This document shows positions 35,035-45,305 of a stretch of 64,000 nt of DNA, in pieces. Under the pieces are notes generated by a model. That model worked only from the letters and a program-made list of their open reading frames with translations. It was not told the DNA's origin and did no database searches. Position 1 is the first letter of the stretch, and each line of letters starts with the position of its first letter. Both the position numbers and the translations under genes were made by a program. Source of the stretch: Anaeromyxobacter soli (GTDB lineage: Bacteria; Myxococcota; Myxococcia; Myxococcales; Anaeromyxobacteraceae); the NCBI RefSeq assembly GCF_022808855.1, contig NZ_JAKZLF010000018.1, positions 33,118 through 97,117 of the forward strand, given 5' to 3'.

Positions 35035-36245
35035 TGCGATTCAAGAGCTTCGATCTCATCCCCCACGGCACGAAGTTCGACTTCGTTGGGAAGCGCCACA
35101 TCGCGGTGGCGCTCTCCCTCATCGTCAACGCCGCCGTCCTCCTCTGGGCCGTCCCCGCGATCCACGGCCTCAACTTCGGCGTGGACTTCGCGGGCGGCAC
35201 CGAGATGGAGGTGAAGTTCGGCCAGCCCGTCGATCCGGGCGCCATCCGCAAGAGCATCGAGGACCTCGGCTTCAAGGGCGCCTCGGTGCAGACCTACGGC
35301 GCGGAGTCCGAGAACGCGTTCCTCATCCGCGTCGAGCGCATCGCGCTCATGAGCGACGCGGACGTGAAGCGCGTCGTCGACGCCGTCCAGGCCAAGGTCC
35401 CGATCCAGAGCTGGAGCTTCAACCCGGAGATCGGCGACAAGATCGACTTCCAGTTCAAGCAGCCTCCGAGCCCGCAGGAGCTCCAGGCCGCGGTCGAGGG
35501 CGCCGGCATCGGCGTCCGCGAGGTGCGCGCCGAGCAGGGCCTCGTGGCCGGCACGCGGTCGTTCGCCGTCATCACGCAGGGCATCCGCGAGAAGATCGAG
35601 CACGACCTCGCGACCCGCTTCGCGGAGGCGAAGCCCGACGTGCGGCGCGTCGAGTACGTCGGCCCCGCGGTCGGCCGCGAGCTGCGCAACCAGGGGTTCA
35701 AGGCCGTCCTCTACGCGATCGGCCTCATCGTCGTGTACATCGGGCTGCGGTTCGACTTCCGGTTCAGCCCCGGCGTCGTCATCGCGATCGTCCACGACGC
35801 GATCGTGACGCTCGGCTACTTCGCCTTCTCGGGGCGAGAGTTCAACCTCACCTCGATCGCCGTGATCCTCACGGTCGTCGGCTACTCGGTGAACGACACG
35901 GTCGTCGTCTACGACCGGATCCGCGAGAACCACGCCAAGTTCAAGGGCAAGTCGCTCGCGGAGATCGTGAACCTCTCGATCAACGAGACCCTCGGCCGGA
36001 CGTTCCTCACGTCCTTCGCGACGGCGCTCTCGCTCGTCGGCCTCCTCATGTACGGCGTCGGGACGATCTTCGACTTCTCCGCCGCCATGCTGGTCGGCAT
36101 CGTCTCCGGCACCTACTCGACCTGGTTCATCGCCGCTCCGATGACCATCTGGCTCGAGGAGCTCGCGGACAAGAAGAAGAAGAGCCGCGCCGCCCCGTCC
36201 GCCGCGGCGCCCGCCGCGCCCGCGGGACGCGCCGCGCAGAAGTAG
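35034..36245 (+). CDS. secF: Protein translocase subunit SecF
   Basis: Partner of SecD in the same pump. The 403 residues contain helix 1, the loop motif NFGVDFAGGTEMEVKFG, a short periplasmic domain and helices 2-6 with VGRELRNQGFKAVLYAIGL, IVHDAIVTLGYFA and GYSVNDTVVVYDRIREN. A low-complexity Ala/Lys tail ends the protein. The ATG at 35034 overlaps the secD stop; a GTG one codon earlier is possible. A strong terminator follows 24 bp after the stop. Confidence 0.97.
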   Translation: MRFKSFDLIPHGTKFDFVGKRHIAVALSLIVNAAVLLWAVPAIHGLNFGVDFAGGTEMEVKFGQPVDPGAIRKSIEDLGFKGASVQTYGAESENAFLIRVERIALMSDADVKRVVDAVQAKVPIQSWSFNPEIGDKIDFQFKQPPSPQELQAAVEGAGIGVREVRAEQGLVAGTRSFAVITQGIREKIEHDLATRFAEAKPDVRRVEYVGPAVGRELRNQGFKAVLYAIGLIVVYIGLRFDFRFSPGVVIAIVHDAIVTLGYFAFSGREFNLTSIAVILTVVGYSVNDTVVVYDRIRENHAKFKGKSLAEIVNLSINETLGRTFLTSFATALSLVGLLMYGVGTIFDFSAAMLVGIVSGTYSTWFIAAPMTIWLEELADKKKKSRAAPSAAAPAAPAGRAAQK

Positions 36246-36268
36246 CCGCGCCCGCGAGAAGCATCCGG

Positions 36269-36305
36269 GGCCCCGTCGCCGAGAGGCGGCGGGGCCCTCG
36301 TCTTT
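36269..36305 (+). terminator. Rho-independent-type terminator after secF
   Basis: A 12-bp stem GGCCCCGTCGCC/GGCGGCGGGGCC (one G-T pair) with a GAGA loop (36269-36296), then CTCGTCTTT. It ends the queA-secF transcription group. Confidence 0.75.
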
Positions 36306-36395
36306 GGGGCGTGGCGCGCGGCGCCGAGGCGCGGCCGCGCACCGAAGGCCGGCGTCCGGGCGGGCGCTGTCACCCTCGCGTGGTATCGACCTCCC

Positions 36396-38147
36396 GTGGA
36401 CGGCGCGGAGCGGCGGAGGTGGATCGAGACGGCGGTGGACGCGGAGGCGGCCGCCCGGCTCGCCGCCGCGCTGAAGCTCCACCCGGTCGCGGCGCGGGTC
36501 CTCGCGGCGCGCGGCTTCCTGTCGGCGGACGCGGCGGAGGGGTTCCTCGCCGCGCGGCTCGCGGACCTCCCCGACCCGTTCACCATGAAGGGCATGGACG
36601 CCGCGGTCGCGCGGCTCGTCCAGGCCGTCGAGGCGGGGGAGCGGATCGCCTGCTACGGCGACTACGACGTCGACGGGGTCACCTCGACGGCCCTGCTCTG
36701 TGGCTTCCTGCGCGCCGCCGGCGCGGACGTCGTGACCTACACGCCGCACCGGCTGGTGGAGGGGTACGGCCTCAACGTCGACGCGGTGAAGAAGCTCGCC
36801 GCGCAGGGCGCGCGCCTCCTCGTCACGCTCGATTGCGGCATCACGAGCGTGGAGGAGGTCCGCGCGGCCGCCGCGCTGGGGCTCGACACGGTGGTCGTCG
36901 ACCACCACACCGTCCCCGTCGAGCTCCCCGCCGCGCGCGCGATCCTGAACCCCCACCAGCCCGGCTGCGCCTACCCGTCGAAGGGGCTCGCCGCCGTGGG
37001 CGTCACGTTCGCGCTCGCGATGGCCCTCCGGCGCGCGCTCCGCGACCGCGGCCGGTTCGGCCCGGCGCGGCCGGAGCCGAACCTCAAGGACGCGCTCGAC
37101 CTCGTCGCGCTCGGCACCGTCGCCGACGTCGTGCCGCTCGTCGGCGCGAACCGGATCCTGGTCCGCTGGGGCCTCGAGGGCATCGCGCGCACGAGGCGCC
37201 CGGGGCTGCGCGCGCTGAAGCAGGTGGCGGGCCTCGCCGAGGGGGGCGAGGTCACCGCCGGACAGGTGGGGTTCCGGCTCGCCCCGCGCATCAACGCGGC
37301 GGGCCGGCTCGACGACGCCGGGCGCGGCGTGAGGCTCCTGCTCGCGGAGGACGAGGCGACGGCGCGCGCGCTCGCGGAGGAGCTCGATCGCGAGAACGCG
37401 GCGCGCCAGGAGATCGAGCGGCGGATCCTCGAGGAGGCGACGGCGGACGCGGCGGCGCGGGTGGCCGCGGGCGCGCGCGGGCTCGTGCTCGCGCGCGACG
37501 GGTGGCACGCCGGCGTGGTGGGGATCGTCGCCTCGCGCATCGTCGAGCGGTTCCACCGTCCCGCGGTGCTCGTCGCGCTCGAGGACGGCGCGGGGAAGGG
37601 CAGCGGCCGCTCGATCGAGGCGTTCCACCTCTACGACGCGCTCGCGGCCTGCGCGGGCCACCTCGCCCGCTTCGGCGGCCATCGGCACGCGGCGGGCCTG
37701 ACCGTCGAGCGGGCCAGGCTCGACGCGTTCCGCGCCGCCTTCGAGGCGCACGCGGCGGCGCACCTCGCCGACGACGACCTCGTCCCGCGCTGCCGCATCG
37801 ACGGCTGGCTCGAGGAGCAGGACGTGACCGAGCGCACGGTCGAGGACCTCGCGCGCCTCGGCCCGTTCGGCGCGGGGCACCCCGAGCCGGTTTTCGCCCT
37901 GCGCGGCGCGGCCGGGCGCGCCCGCACGGTGGGGGCGAGCAAGGCCCACCTGAAGCTCGCGCTCGGGCGCGGGCTCGACGCGATCGGGTTCGGGATGGGC
38001 GACCGGCTCGCCGCGTGCGCGGGCCCGGTGGAGGCGGCGTTCACGCTCGGCTTCGACGCGTGGGACGGCGTGCGCAGGCTGCAGCTCAAGCTCAGGGACG
38101 TTCGCCCAGCGGCGGCGCAGCGCGCGGGAGCGCCCGTCGCCGGCTGA
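36396..38147 (+). CDS. recJ: Single-stranded-DNA exonuclease RecJ
   Basis: 5'-3' exonuclease of the RecF and mismatch-repair pathways, DHH phosphoesterase superfamily. The DHH core has CYGDYDVDGVTSTAL (residues 86-100) and VVVDHHTVPVELP (about 168-180). The DHHA1 domain has GKGSGRSIEAFHLYDAL and FGGHRHAAGLTVE. The C-terminal OB-like domain ends with LQLKLRDVRP. Length (583) is typical. The GTG at 36396 has no ribosome site; TATCGA ends six bases before it, so this may be another very short or absent leader. Confidence 0.95.
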   Translation: MDGAERRRWIETAVDAEAAARLAAALKLHPVAARVLAARGFLSADAAEGFLAARLADLPDPFTMKGMDAAVARLVQAVEAGERIACYGDYDVDGVTSTALLCGFLRAAGADVVTYTPHRLVEGYGLNVDAVKKLAAQGARLLVTLDCGITSVEEVRAAAALGLDTVVVDHHTVPVELPAARAILNPHQPGCAYPSKGLAAVGVTFALAMALRRALRDRGRFGPARPEPNLKDALDLVALGTVADVVPLVGANRILVRWGLEGIARTRRPGLRALKQVAGLAEGGEVTAGQVGFRLAPRINAAGRLDDAGRGVRLLLAEDEATARALAEELDRENAARQEIERRILEEATADAAARVAAGARGLVLARDGWHAGVVGIVASRIVERFHRPAVLVALEDGAGKGSGRSIEAFHLYDALAACAGHLARFGGHRHAAGLTVERARLDAFRAAFEAHAAAHLADDDLVPRCRIDGWLEEQDVTERTVEDLARLGPFGAGHPEPVFALRGAAGRARTVGASKAHLKLALGRGLDAIGFGMGDRLAACAGPVEAAFTLGFDAWDGVRRLQLKLRDVRPAAAQRAGAPVAG

Positions 38148-38158
38148 GGCCAGGGCCC

Positions 38159-38383
38159 CTAGGCCAGGCCCCAGCTCGCGCGGCGATCGGTGAAGAGCGT
38201 GCCCAGCTTCGCGAGCTCGTTCACGTGGATCCGCTCGGCCTGCTTCTCGAAGCGCGCGCGGCAGCGCTCGGAGCAGAAGAAGTAGCGCCGCCGCTTGTAC
38301 TCGAGCTCCTGCGCGTCGGCCTCGAGGACCGGCTGCCCGCAGATGGGGTCCACCGCCACGCCACCGTCCTCGTTAGCCCGCAT
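38159..38383 (-). CDS. YHS/TRASH-type small metal-binding protein
   Basis: 74 residues with VDPICGQPVLEADAQELEYK and YFFCSERCRARFEKQAERI: the C-x-n-CxxxC layout of YHS domains, seen in metal-handling and heavy-metal-ATPase-associated proteins. It probably binds a soft or transition metal through C20, C43 and C47 (approximate). The ATG at 38381-38383 has AAGGAGG about seven bases upstream; a longer frame upstream is unsupported. It is convergent with recJ, 11 bp between stops. Confidence 0.8.
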   Translation of the reverse strand: MRANEDGGVAVDPICGQPVLEADAQELEYKRRRYFFCSERCRARFEKQAERIHVNELAKLGTLFTDRRASWGLA

Positions 38384-38596
38384 GGCCCTGCCTCCTTGGC
38401 GCCCGCAGGTTCTGCAATGAAGAGGCCAGCCGGCTTCACGGCGCCCGTGTGCGGGTGCGAGGAGGCGAGGCCCGCCCGGCTGTCGGAATTGCAGGCTCCT
38501 CCCTGAAAAATGGTAACCGCGGCGTCGGGCCGGCGGCCGCGCGCCCGGCGACGGTGGAGGCGCTGAAACGACGCGCAAAGCGAGCTCTCCCTACGC

Positions 38597-38626
38597 TTGA
38601 CCTCCCAGGTTCCGCGGTGTTAGCTG
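38597..38626 (+). promoter_or_regulatory. Promoter of aspS
   Basis: TTGACC (38597-38602) followed after 17-18 nt by TTAGCT/TAGCTG (38620-38626), 28 nt before the TTG start, which has its own ribosome site. The remaining gap 38384-38596 holds the YHS leader and nothing else recognised. Confidence 0.5.
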
Positions 38627-38653
38627 CCTGATCCCACAGCAGGGAGGCTGCCA

Positions 38654-40468
<1,815 letters not shown>

Positions 40469-40503
40469 GGTCGGCAGGGTGGCGCGGGCCGCGGCCGTTC
40501 CGG

Positions 40504-40509
40504 TACCGT
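40504..40509 (+). promoter_or_regulatory. -10 element directly upstream of the GNAT gene
   Basis: TACCGT ends seven bases before the ATG at 40517; no ribosome site is present. Leaderless geometry. Confidence 0.45.
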
Positions 40510-40516
40510 TCCAGCC

Positions 40517-40957
40517 ATGGACTTCCTCGTTCGCTTCGCCTCCACGGCCGAGGATCGCGACGCCGCGTTCGCGCTGCGGCGCGCGGTGTTCGAGCAGGAG
40601 CAGAACATCCCGCGCCCGCTCGACCGGGACGCGCAGGACTCGAGCGCCGATCACGTCGTCGCGTTCGCGCCCGACGGGACCTGCGTCGGGACCGGCCGCA
40701 TCGTCCGGATGGACTCGCGCACCTGCCGGCTCGGCCGGCAGGCGACCGCCGCGTCGCACCGGAGCCGCGGGGTCGGCGCGGCGGTGCTCGAGCACCTCGA
40801 GCGGATGGCGCGGCTGCGCGGCGTGGCGGAGCTGACCGTCCACGCGCAGCTCCCGGCGGAGCGGTTCTACGCGAAGCGCGGCTTCGCCCGGGAGGGCGAG
40901 GTCTTCCTGGAGGAGGGCGTCCCGCACGTCCTCATGCGCAAGCGGCTCACGTCCTGA
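40517..40957 (+). CDS. GNAT-family N-acetyltransferase
   Basis: 146-residue acyl-CoA-dependent transferase; substrate unknown. The fold is indicated by [18 protein letters not shown] (first helix, ElaA/YjdJ-like), [11 protein letters not shown] (beta-4), the acetyl-CoA loop [19 protein letters not shown] (RxxGxG/A, about 85-98), [21 protein letters not shown] and [10 protein letters not shown]. The layout resembles the predicted acetyltransferases near ElaA. It starts 48 bp after aspS. Confidence 0.9.
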   Translation: MDFLVRFASTAEDRDAAFALRRAVFEQEQNIPRPLDRDAQDSSADHVVAFAPDGTCVGTGRIVRMDSRTCRLGRQATAASHRSRGVGAAVLEHLERMARLRGVAELTVHAQLPAERFYAKRGFAREGEVFLEEGVPHVLMRKRLTS

Positions 40958-40985
40958 GGGCCTCGCGCGCTCCGCGGGCCGCCCT

Positions 40986-41645
40986 TCAGCGCGTGCCCAC
41001 CGCCCCGACGCCGGTGCCCACCGGGCAGCTCACGCCGGTGCCGCCGAGCCCGCAGTAGCCGCCGGGGTTCTTCGCCAGGTACTGCTGGTGATACGCCTCC
41101 GCGTAGTAGAAGCGCGGGGCGTCGCGGATCTCAGTGGTGACGGGGCCGTGGCCGGCCTCGCGCAGCACGGCCGCGTACGCGTCGCGCGACGCCTCCGCTG
41201 CGCGGCGCTGGGCCGCCGAGTGGACGTAGATCGCGGACCGGTACTGCGTTCCGACGTCGTTCCCCTGCTGCATTCCCTGGGTCGGGTCGTGCGACTCCCA
41301 GAACACGCGCAGGAGCTCGTCGTACGAGATGCGCGCCGGGTCGTAGATCACGCGGACCACCTCCGCGTGGCCGGTGCGGCCGGTGCAGACCTCGCGATAC
41401 GTCGGGTTCGGCGTGAGCCCGCCCTGGTAGCCCACCGCCGTCGCGTACACCCCGGGGAGGCTCCAGTACGCGCGCTCCGCGCCCCAGAAGCAGCCGAGCC
41501 CGAGATCGGCGACGGCGTGGCCCTCCGGCCAGGGCGGAACGATCCGGTTCCGGTTCACGAAGTGGAGCTCCGGGACCTCGATGGGCTCATCGCGGCCGGG
41601 CAGCGCCTCGGCAGGGGTGGGGAGCGTGAGCGGCTTTCCGAGCAT
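40986..41645 (-). CDS. msrA: Peptide-methionine (S)-S-oxide reductase MsrA
   Basis: Repairs oxidised methionine. Catalytic GCFWG ([19 protein letters not shown], split; Cys at about 52) is followed by [36 protein letters not shown] split, and [15 protein letters not shown]. The C-terminal cysteines in [14 protein letters not shown] are the likely resolving Cys. 219 residues, with an N-terminal leader of about 40. ATG at 41643-41645 with GGAGGGTAC upstream. Confidence 0.95.
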   Translation of the reverse strand: MLGKPLTLPTPAEALPGRDEPIEVPELHFVNRNRIVPPWPEGHAVADLGLGCFWGAERAYWSLPGVYATAVGYQGGLTPNPTYREVCTGRTGHAEVVRVIYDPARISYDELLRVFWESHDPTQGMQQGNDVGTQYRSAIYVHSAAQRRAAEASRDAYAAVLREAGHGPVTTEIRDAPRFYYAEAYHQQYLAKNPGGYCGLGGTGVSCPVGTGVGAVGTR

Positions 41646-41802
41646 GTACCCTCCGTGTCCGGATCTAACCGGGACGCGGATCGGAGCCGGCACCGCGGCG
41701 GGGCGGGCGAGCCGCCCACCCCCGTGGGGGGAGCAGGCTGGCGGGCGTGCCCGGGCCCAGCAGATTAGGGGGGGTCAGCCCGCCGCGGCGCGTTACCCTG
41801 GC

Positions 41803-41818
41803 CGGGGCGGTGGCCCCG
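41803..41818 (+). other. Hairpin abutting the glpA start codon
   Basis: A 6-bp GC stem CGGGGC/GCCCCG with GGTG loop ends seven bases before the glpA ATG, where a ribosome site would be expected. No Shine-Dalgarno is present. It may restrain glpA translation. The rest of 41646-41825 holds only the msrA leader and GC-rich short repeats. Confidence 0.4.
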
Positions 41819-41825
41819 AGCGCGC

Positions 41826-43463
41826 ATGGACTACGACGTCATCATCCTCGGCGGCGGCGTGAACGGGACGGGCACGGCGCGAGACTGCGCCATGCGCGGG
41901 CTCCGCGTCCTGCTCCTCGAGAAGGCGGACTTCGGCGTCGGCGCGAGCGGCAACTCGTCGGGGATGATCCACGGCGGGATCCGCTACATGCTCTCGGACA
42001 GGCACGTCACCGCGCTCGCGTGCAGGGACTCCGGGTACATCCAGCGGATCGCGCCGCACCTGCTCTTCCGCATCCCCTTCCTCATGCCGTTCACCTCCCG
42101 CGCGGAGGGCGCGACCTTGCGCGACCGCGCGGCGTGGTACGCGACCGAGGTCTACGTCGGGACCTACGACCTCTTCCAGCCGCTGAAGCACGGCAAGCCC
42201 TCGACCCGCCTCTCGGCCGAGGAGCTCTACCGGCTCGAGCCGGGGCTGCGTCCCGGGCTCCGCGGCGCCGTGACGCTCGACGAGTGGGGCATCGACGCGT
42301 TCCGGCTCTGCGCCCTGAACGCGCTCTCCGCGCGCGCGCACGGCGCCGAGCTCCGCACCTGGACCGCGGGGCGGGAGATCCTCGCGGAGGGGGGGCGCGT
42401 CCGCGGCGTGCGCTTCCGCGACGCGCTCACGGGCGAGGAGGGGGAGGCGCGCGCGCCGGTGGTGTTCAACGCGACCGGCGCGTGGTCGCCCGCGCTCGCC
42501 CGGCGGAGCGGCGCGGCGGTGCCGATGCGGCCGGGGAAGGGCGTCCACCTCACGCTCGACCGCCGCTACTCCAACTACGGCGTCATCCTCTCGGCGGTCG
42601 ACGGGCGCCAGATGTTCGTGATGCCGCACGAGGACGAGTCGATCGTCGGCACCACCGACGACGACTACTACGGCGATCCGGACGACGTGGAGGCGACGAA
42701 CGACGAGGTCGAGTACCTCGTCGAGGGGGCGGCGTCGCTCCTCCCCGGGGTGAGGAACGCGCGCATCACGCGCGCCTGGTGCGGCCTGCGGACCACGATC
42801 TACGCCTACGGGCCGAACGAGGACGCGCTCTCGCGCGAGCACCAGCTCCACGACGGCGCCGCCTTTGGCCGGGCCGGGCTCCTGTCGCTCGTGGGCGGCA
42901 AGCTCGCGAGCTACCGGGCGCAGTCGCAGGAGGTCACCGACCGGATCCTGGCGCTCCTCGGGCGCGCGCCGGTGCCGTGCCGGACGCACGAGGAGCCGCT
43001 CCCGGGCGGCGACGAGGTCCCCGATCCGGCGGCCCTGGCGCGCGCGCACCCGGTCGCCGCGCCCATCGCGGCGCGGCTCGTCTACCGCCACGGCGGCCGC
43101 GCGCGCGAGATCCTCCGGCTCCTGGAGGAGGACCCGCGCCTCGGGCTCGTCCTCTGCCGCGACGAGGGCATCCTCGCCGCCGAGGTCGTCCACTGCGTGC
43201 GGCACGAGCAGGTGCGGCGGCTCCAGGACCTGCGCCGGCGCTGCCGGCTCGCGGTCGGCGCGTGCGCCGGGCTCGACTGCGCGCGCGTCGCCGCGCAGCT
43301 CGCCGGGCGCGAGCTCGGGTGGTCGCCCGAGCAGGTCCGCGCCGAGCTCGCCGACCTGCTCGACGCCGGCTGGCGCGAGCGGCGGCCGATCCTCGACGGC
43401 GCCCAGCTCGTGCAGGAGGAGCTCGTGCGCGGAGCGCACGCCGCGGCGGGGGCGCCGTGGTGA
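41826..43463 (+). CDS. glpA: Glycerol-3-phosphate dehydrogenase, GlpA-type FAD subunit
   Basis: Oxidises glycerol-3-phosphate to dihydroxyacetone phosphate and passes electrons toward quinone. The N-terminal Rossmann motif is VIILGGGVNGTGTARD, then SGNSSGMIHGGIRYML (active-site strand), PMRPGKGVHLTLD, and GLLSLVGGKLASYRAQSQE. The C-terminal part has a BFD-like [2Fe-2S] region (HCVRHEQVRRLQD, ACAGLDCARV), a mark of anaerobic-type GlpA. 545 residues. The TGA overlaps glpB by four bases (GTGA). Confidence 0.94.
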   Translation: MDYDVIILGGGVNGTGTARDCAMRGLRVLLLEKADFGVGASGNSSGMIHGGIRYMLSDRHVTALACRDSGYIQRIAPHLLFRIPFLMPFTSRAEGATLRDRAAWYATEVYVGTYDLFQPLKHGKPSTRLSAEELYRLEPGLRPGLRGAVTLDEWGIDAFRLCALNALSARAHGAELRTWTAGREILAEGGRVRGVRFRDALTGEEGEARAPVVFNATGAWSPALARRSGAAVPMRPGKGVHLTLDRRYSNYGVILSAVDGRQMFVMPHEDESIVGTTDDDYYGDPDDVEATNDEVEYLVEGAASLLPGVRNARITRAWCGLRTTIYAYGPNEDALSREHQLHDGAAFGRAGLLSLVGGKLASYRAQSQEVTDRILALLGRAPVPCRTHEEPLPGGDEVPDPAALARAHPVAAPIAARLVYRHGGRAREILRLLEEDPRLGLVLCRDEGILAAEVVHCVRHEQVRRLQDLRRRCRLAVGACAGLDCARVAAQLAGRELGWSPEQVRAELADLLDAGWRERRPILDGAQLVQEELVRGAHAAAGAPW

Positions 43464-44767
43464 GCCCCCGCGCCGTCGCGGCGGAGGTGCTCGTCGTGGG
43501 CGGCGGCATGGCCGGGACGATCGCGGCCCTCGCGGCCCGCGAGGCGGGCGCGCGCGTGGTGCTCGTCCGGCGCGCGCCCGGCGCGACCGCGCTCTCCTCG
43601 GGCGCCGTCGGCGTCGCGCCCGACCCCTTCGCGCTCCCCGGCGAGCCGCTGCGCGCCGCGCGCGGCCCGCTCGAGGCGGCCCGGCGCCTCGCCCGGCTGA
43701 GGCCCGATCACCCCTACGCCGTGCTCGGGGACCGCCTCGAGGCGCTCCCCGACGCGCTCGCCTTCGCGACGCGCGCGCTCGCGCCGCTCCTCGCGCCGCC
43801 GCTCGAGCGGCCGCGGTTCCTCGCGACCTCGTTCGGCACCGCGGTCCCGGCGGCGCTCTGCCAGCGCTCGCAGGCCGCCGGCGATCTCCTCGCCGTGGGC
43901 GGCGCGCTCGTCGTCGCGGGTCTCGCCGGGCACCTGGGGCTCGACGCCGCGCTCGTCGCCGCCTCCCTCGAGCGGTACCGCGCCCGCGGCGGTCCGCCGA
44001 CCTTCGCCGTCGAGGTGGACGCCGGGCTCGGCGAGCTCGGGCTCCTCCGACCGCACGAGCTCGCGCGCCGGCTCGAGCAGCCCGGCGCGGCGGAGGCGCT
44101 CGGGGCCGCGATCCGGGCGGCGCTCCCCGCCGGCGCGGGCGCAGTGCTCGTCGCGCCGGTGCTCGGGCTCCGCCCGGAGGCGCAGGTGCCGGAGCGCGTC
44201 GCCGGGGCGGCCGGGATCGCCGTGGCGGAGCTGCTCGCGGACGTTCCGAGCATGCCGGGCGTGCGGCTCCAGGCGGCGCTCGAGGCGGCCCTCGCCGCGG
44301 CCGGGGTCGAGGTGGTGCAGGGCGCGATCCAGGGGGCGACGGGCCCGGGCGCGCCCATCGCCGCCGGCGCGACCGAGATCACCGCGGCCCGCTGGGTGCT
44401 CGCGACGGGGCGCTTCGTGGGGGGTGGCATCGCCCGGCGCGGCACGCTGCGCGAGCCCGCGCTCGGGCTGCCGGTGCAGGCGGCGGAGGGGCGCGAGGCG
44501 GGCGTGGACCTCGCCGCGCGGCCCGCCGCGTCGCTCACGGGCGCGGCGCGGGTCGGGCCGCAGCCGCTCCTCTCCGCGGGGCTGCGGGTGGACGCGAGGC
44601 TCCGGCCGCTCGACGCCCGCGGGCGCCCCGCCGCCGAGGGGCTCCACGCCGCGGGCGCGGTCGTGGGCGGCCACGAGCACGCGAGCGACGGCACCGGCCT
44701 CGGCGTGGCGATCCTGACCGGCTATCTCGCGGGGCGCGCGGCGGCGCGGCCCGGGGGAGGGGAGTGA
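43460..44767 (+). CDS. glpB: GlpB-like FAD-binding subunit
   Basis: Partner of GlpA in the anaerobic glycerol-3-phosphate dehydrogenase. The N-terminus has EVLVVGGGMAGTIAALAAREAG (split; GxGxxG-type FAD site), SSGAVGVAPDPF, then a helical middle and the C-terminal FAD block GLHAAGAVVGGHEHASDGTGLG (split at AAGAVVGG and GTGLGVA). 435 residues. The start GTG at 43460 overlaps the glpA stop; another GTG lies one codon earlier. GlpB proteins are poorly conserved, and context is the strongest support. Confidence 0.88.
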   Translation: MSPRAVAAEVLVVGGGMAGTIAALAAREAGARVVLVRRAPGATALSSGAVGVAPDPFALPGEPLRAARGPLEAARRLARLRPDHPYAVLGDRLEALPDALAFATRALAPLLAPPLERPRFLATSFGTAVPAALCQRSQAAGDLLAVGGALVVAGLAGHLGLDAALVAASLERYRARGGPPTFAVEVDAGLGELGLLRPHELARRLEQPGAAEALGAAIRAALPAGAGAVLVAPVLGLRPEAQVPERVAGAAGIAVAELLADVPSMPGVRLQAALEAALAAAGVEVVQGAIQGATGPGAPIAAGATEITAARWVLATGRFVGGGIARRGTLREPALGLPVQAAEGREAGVDLAARPAASLTGAARVGPQPLLSAGLRVDARLRPLDARGRPAAEGLHAAGAVVGGHEHASDGTGLGVAILTGYLAGRAAARPGGGE

Positions 44768-45213
44768 CCTTGGCGACGCGGGCCGGCGCGCTCTCGTATC
44801 TCGCCTGGCGGGCGCTCGTCGCGCACCCGCTGCGGCGGCTCTTCCGCCGGCGCGGGACGGGGCTCGAGCGCTTCCGGGCGGCGTACGTCGCGGAGGGGCT
44901 CGGGCCGACCACGCCGGAGGACCGCGCCGTCGGCGAGGCCGCCTCCGCGTGCGTCGCGTGCGGCCTGTGCGAGCTCGGGTGCGAGCTCGCGGGGGCCGTC
45001 CCGGCGGTGCGCGCGCTCGGGCTCCACGCGGCGTTCCGGCTCTACTCGCGGAGCGCCGCCGGGCTCCCGCTGGCGGCCGCCGCGCTCGAGGCGTGCGCGG
45101 GCTGCGCGGGCTGCGACGCGCTCTGCCCCACCGGCGTGCCGATCGCGCGGATCGTCCGCCACCTGCGCGCGAAGGCCCTCGCCGGCCGGGACCCTCCCGT
45201 GCGCGAGGGGTGA
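44764..45213 (+). CDS. glpC: Short GlpC-like iron-sulfur protein
   Basis: 149 residues with two [4Fe-4S] motifs, CVACGLCELGC and CAGCAGCDALCPTG (both CxxCxxCxxxC). It would pass electrons from GlpAB to the membrane. Normal GlpC is about 400 residues because two CCG heterodisulfide-reductase-like domains follow; these are absent here, though the N-terminus has a hydrophobic/basic stretch (YLAWRALVAHPLRRLFRRR) that could dock on the membrane. The GTG at 44764 overlaps the glpB stop by four bases. The frame ends in a clean stop and no CCG remnant is seen downstream. Confidence 0.82.
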   Translation: MTLATRAGALSYLAWRALVAHPLRRLFRRRGTGLERFRAAYVAEGLGPTTPEDRAVGEAASACVACGLCELGCELAGAVPAVRALGLHAAFRLYSRSAAGLPLAAAALEACAGCAGCDALCPTGVPIARIVRHLRAKALAGRDPPVREG

Positions 45214-45292
45214 GGCGTGGACGCGGGCCGCCTCCTGCCGCAGCGCGGCAAGCAGCCTGCGACGCGGCGGCGCGCGCCGGCCGCTCGCCTGT

Positions 45293-45298
45293 TATCCT
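45293..45298 (+). promoter_or_regulatory. -10 element directly upstream of the lipid-kinase gene
   Basis: TATCCT ends seven bases before the GTG at 45306. The same hexamer and spacing occur before the AddB-like gene (62005). No ribosome site. Confidence 0.5.
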
Positions 45299-45305
45299 CA
45301 CGCAC

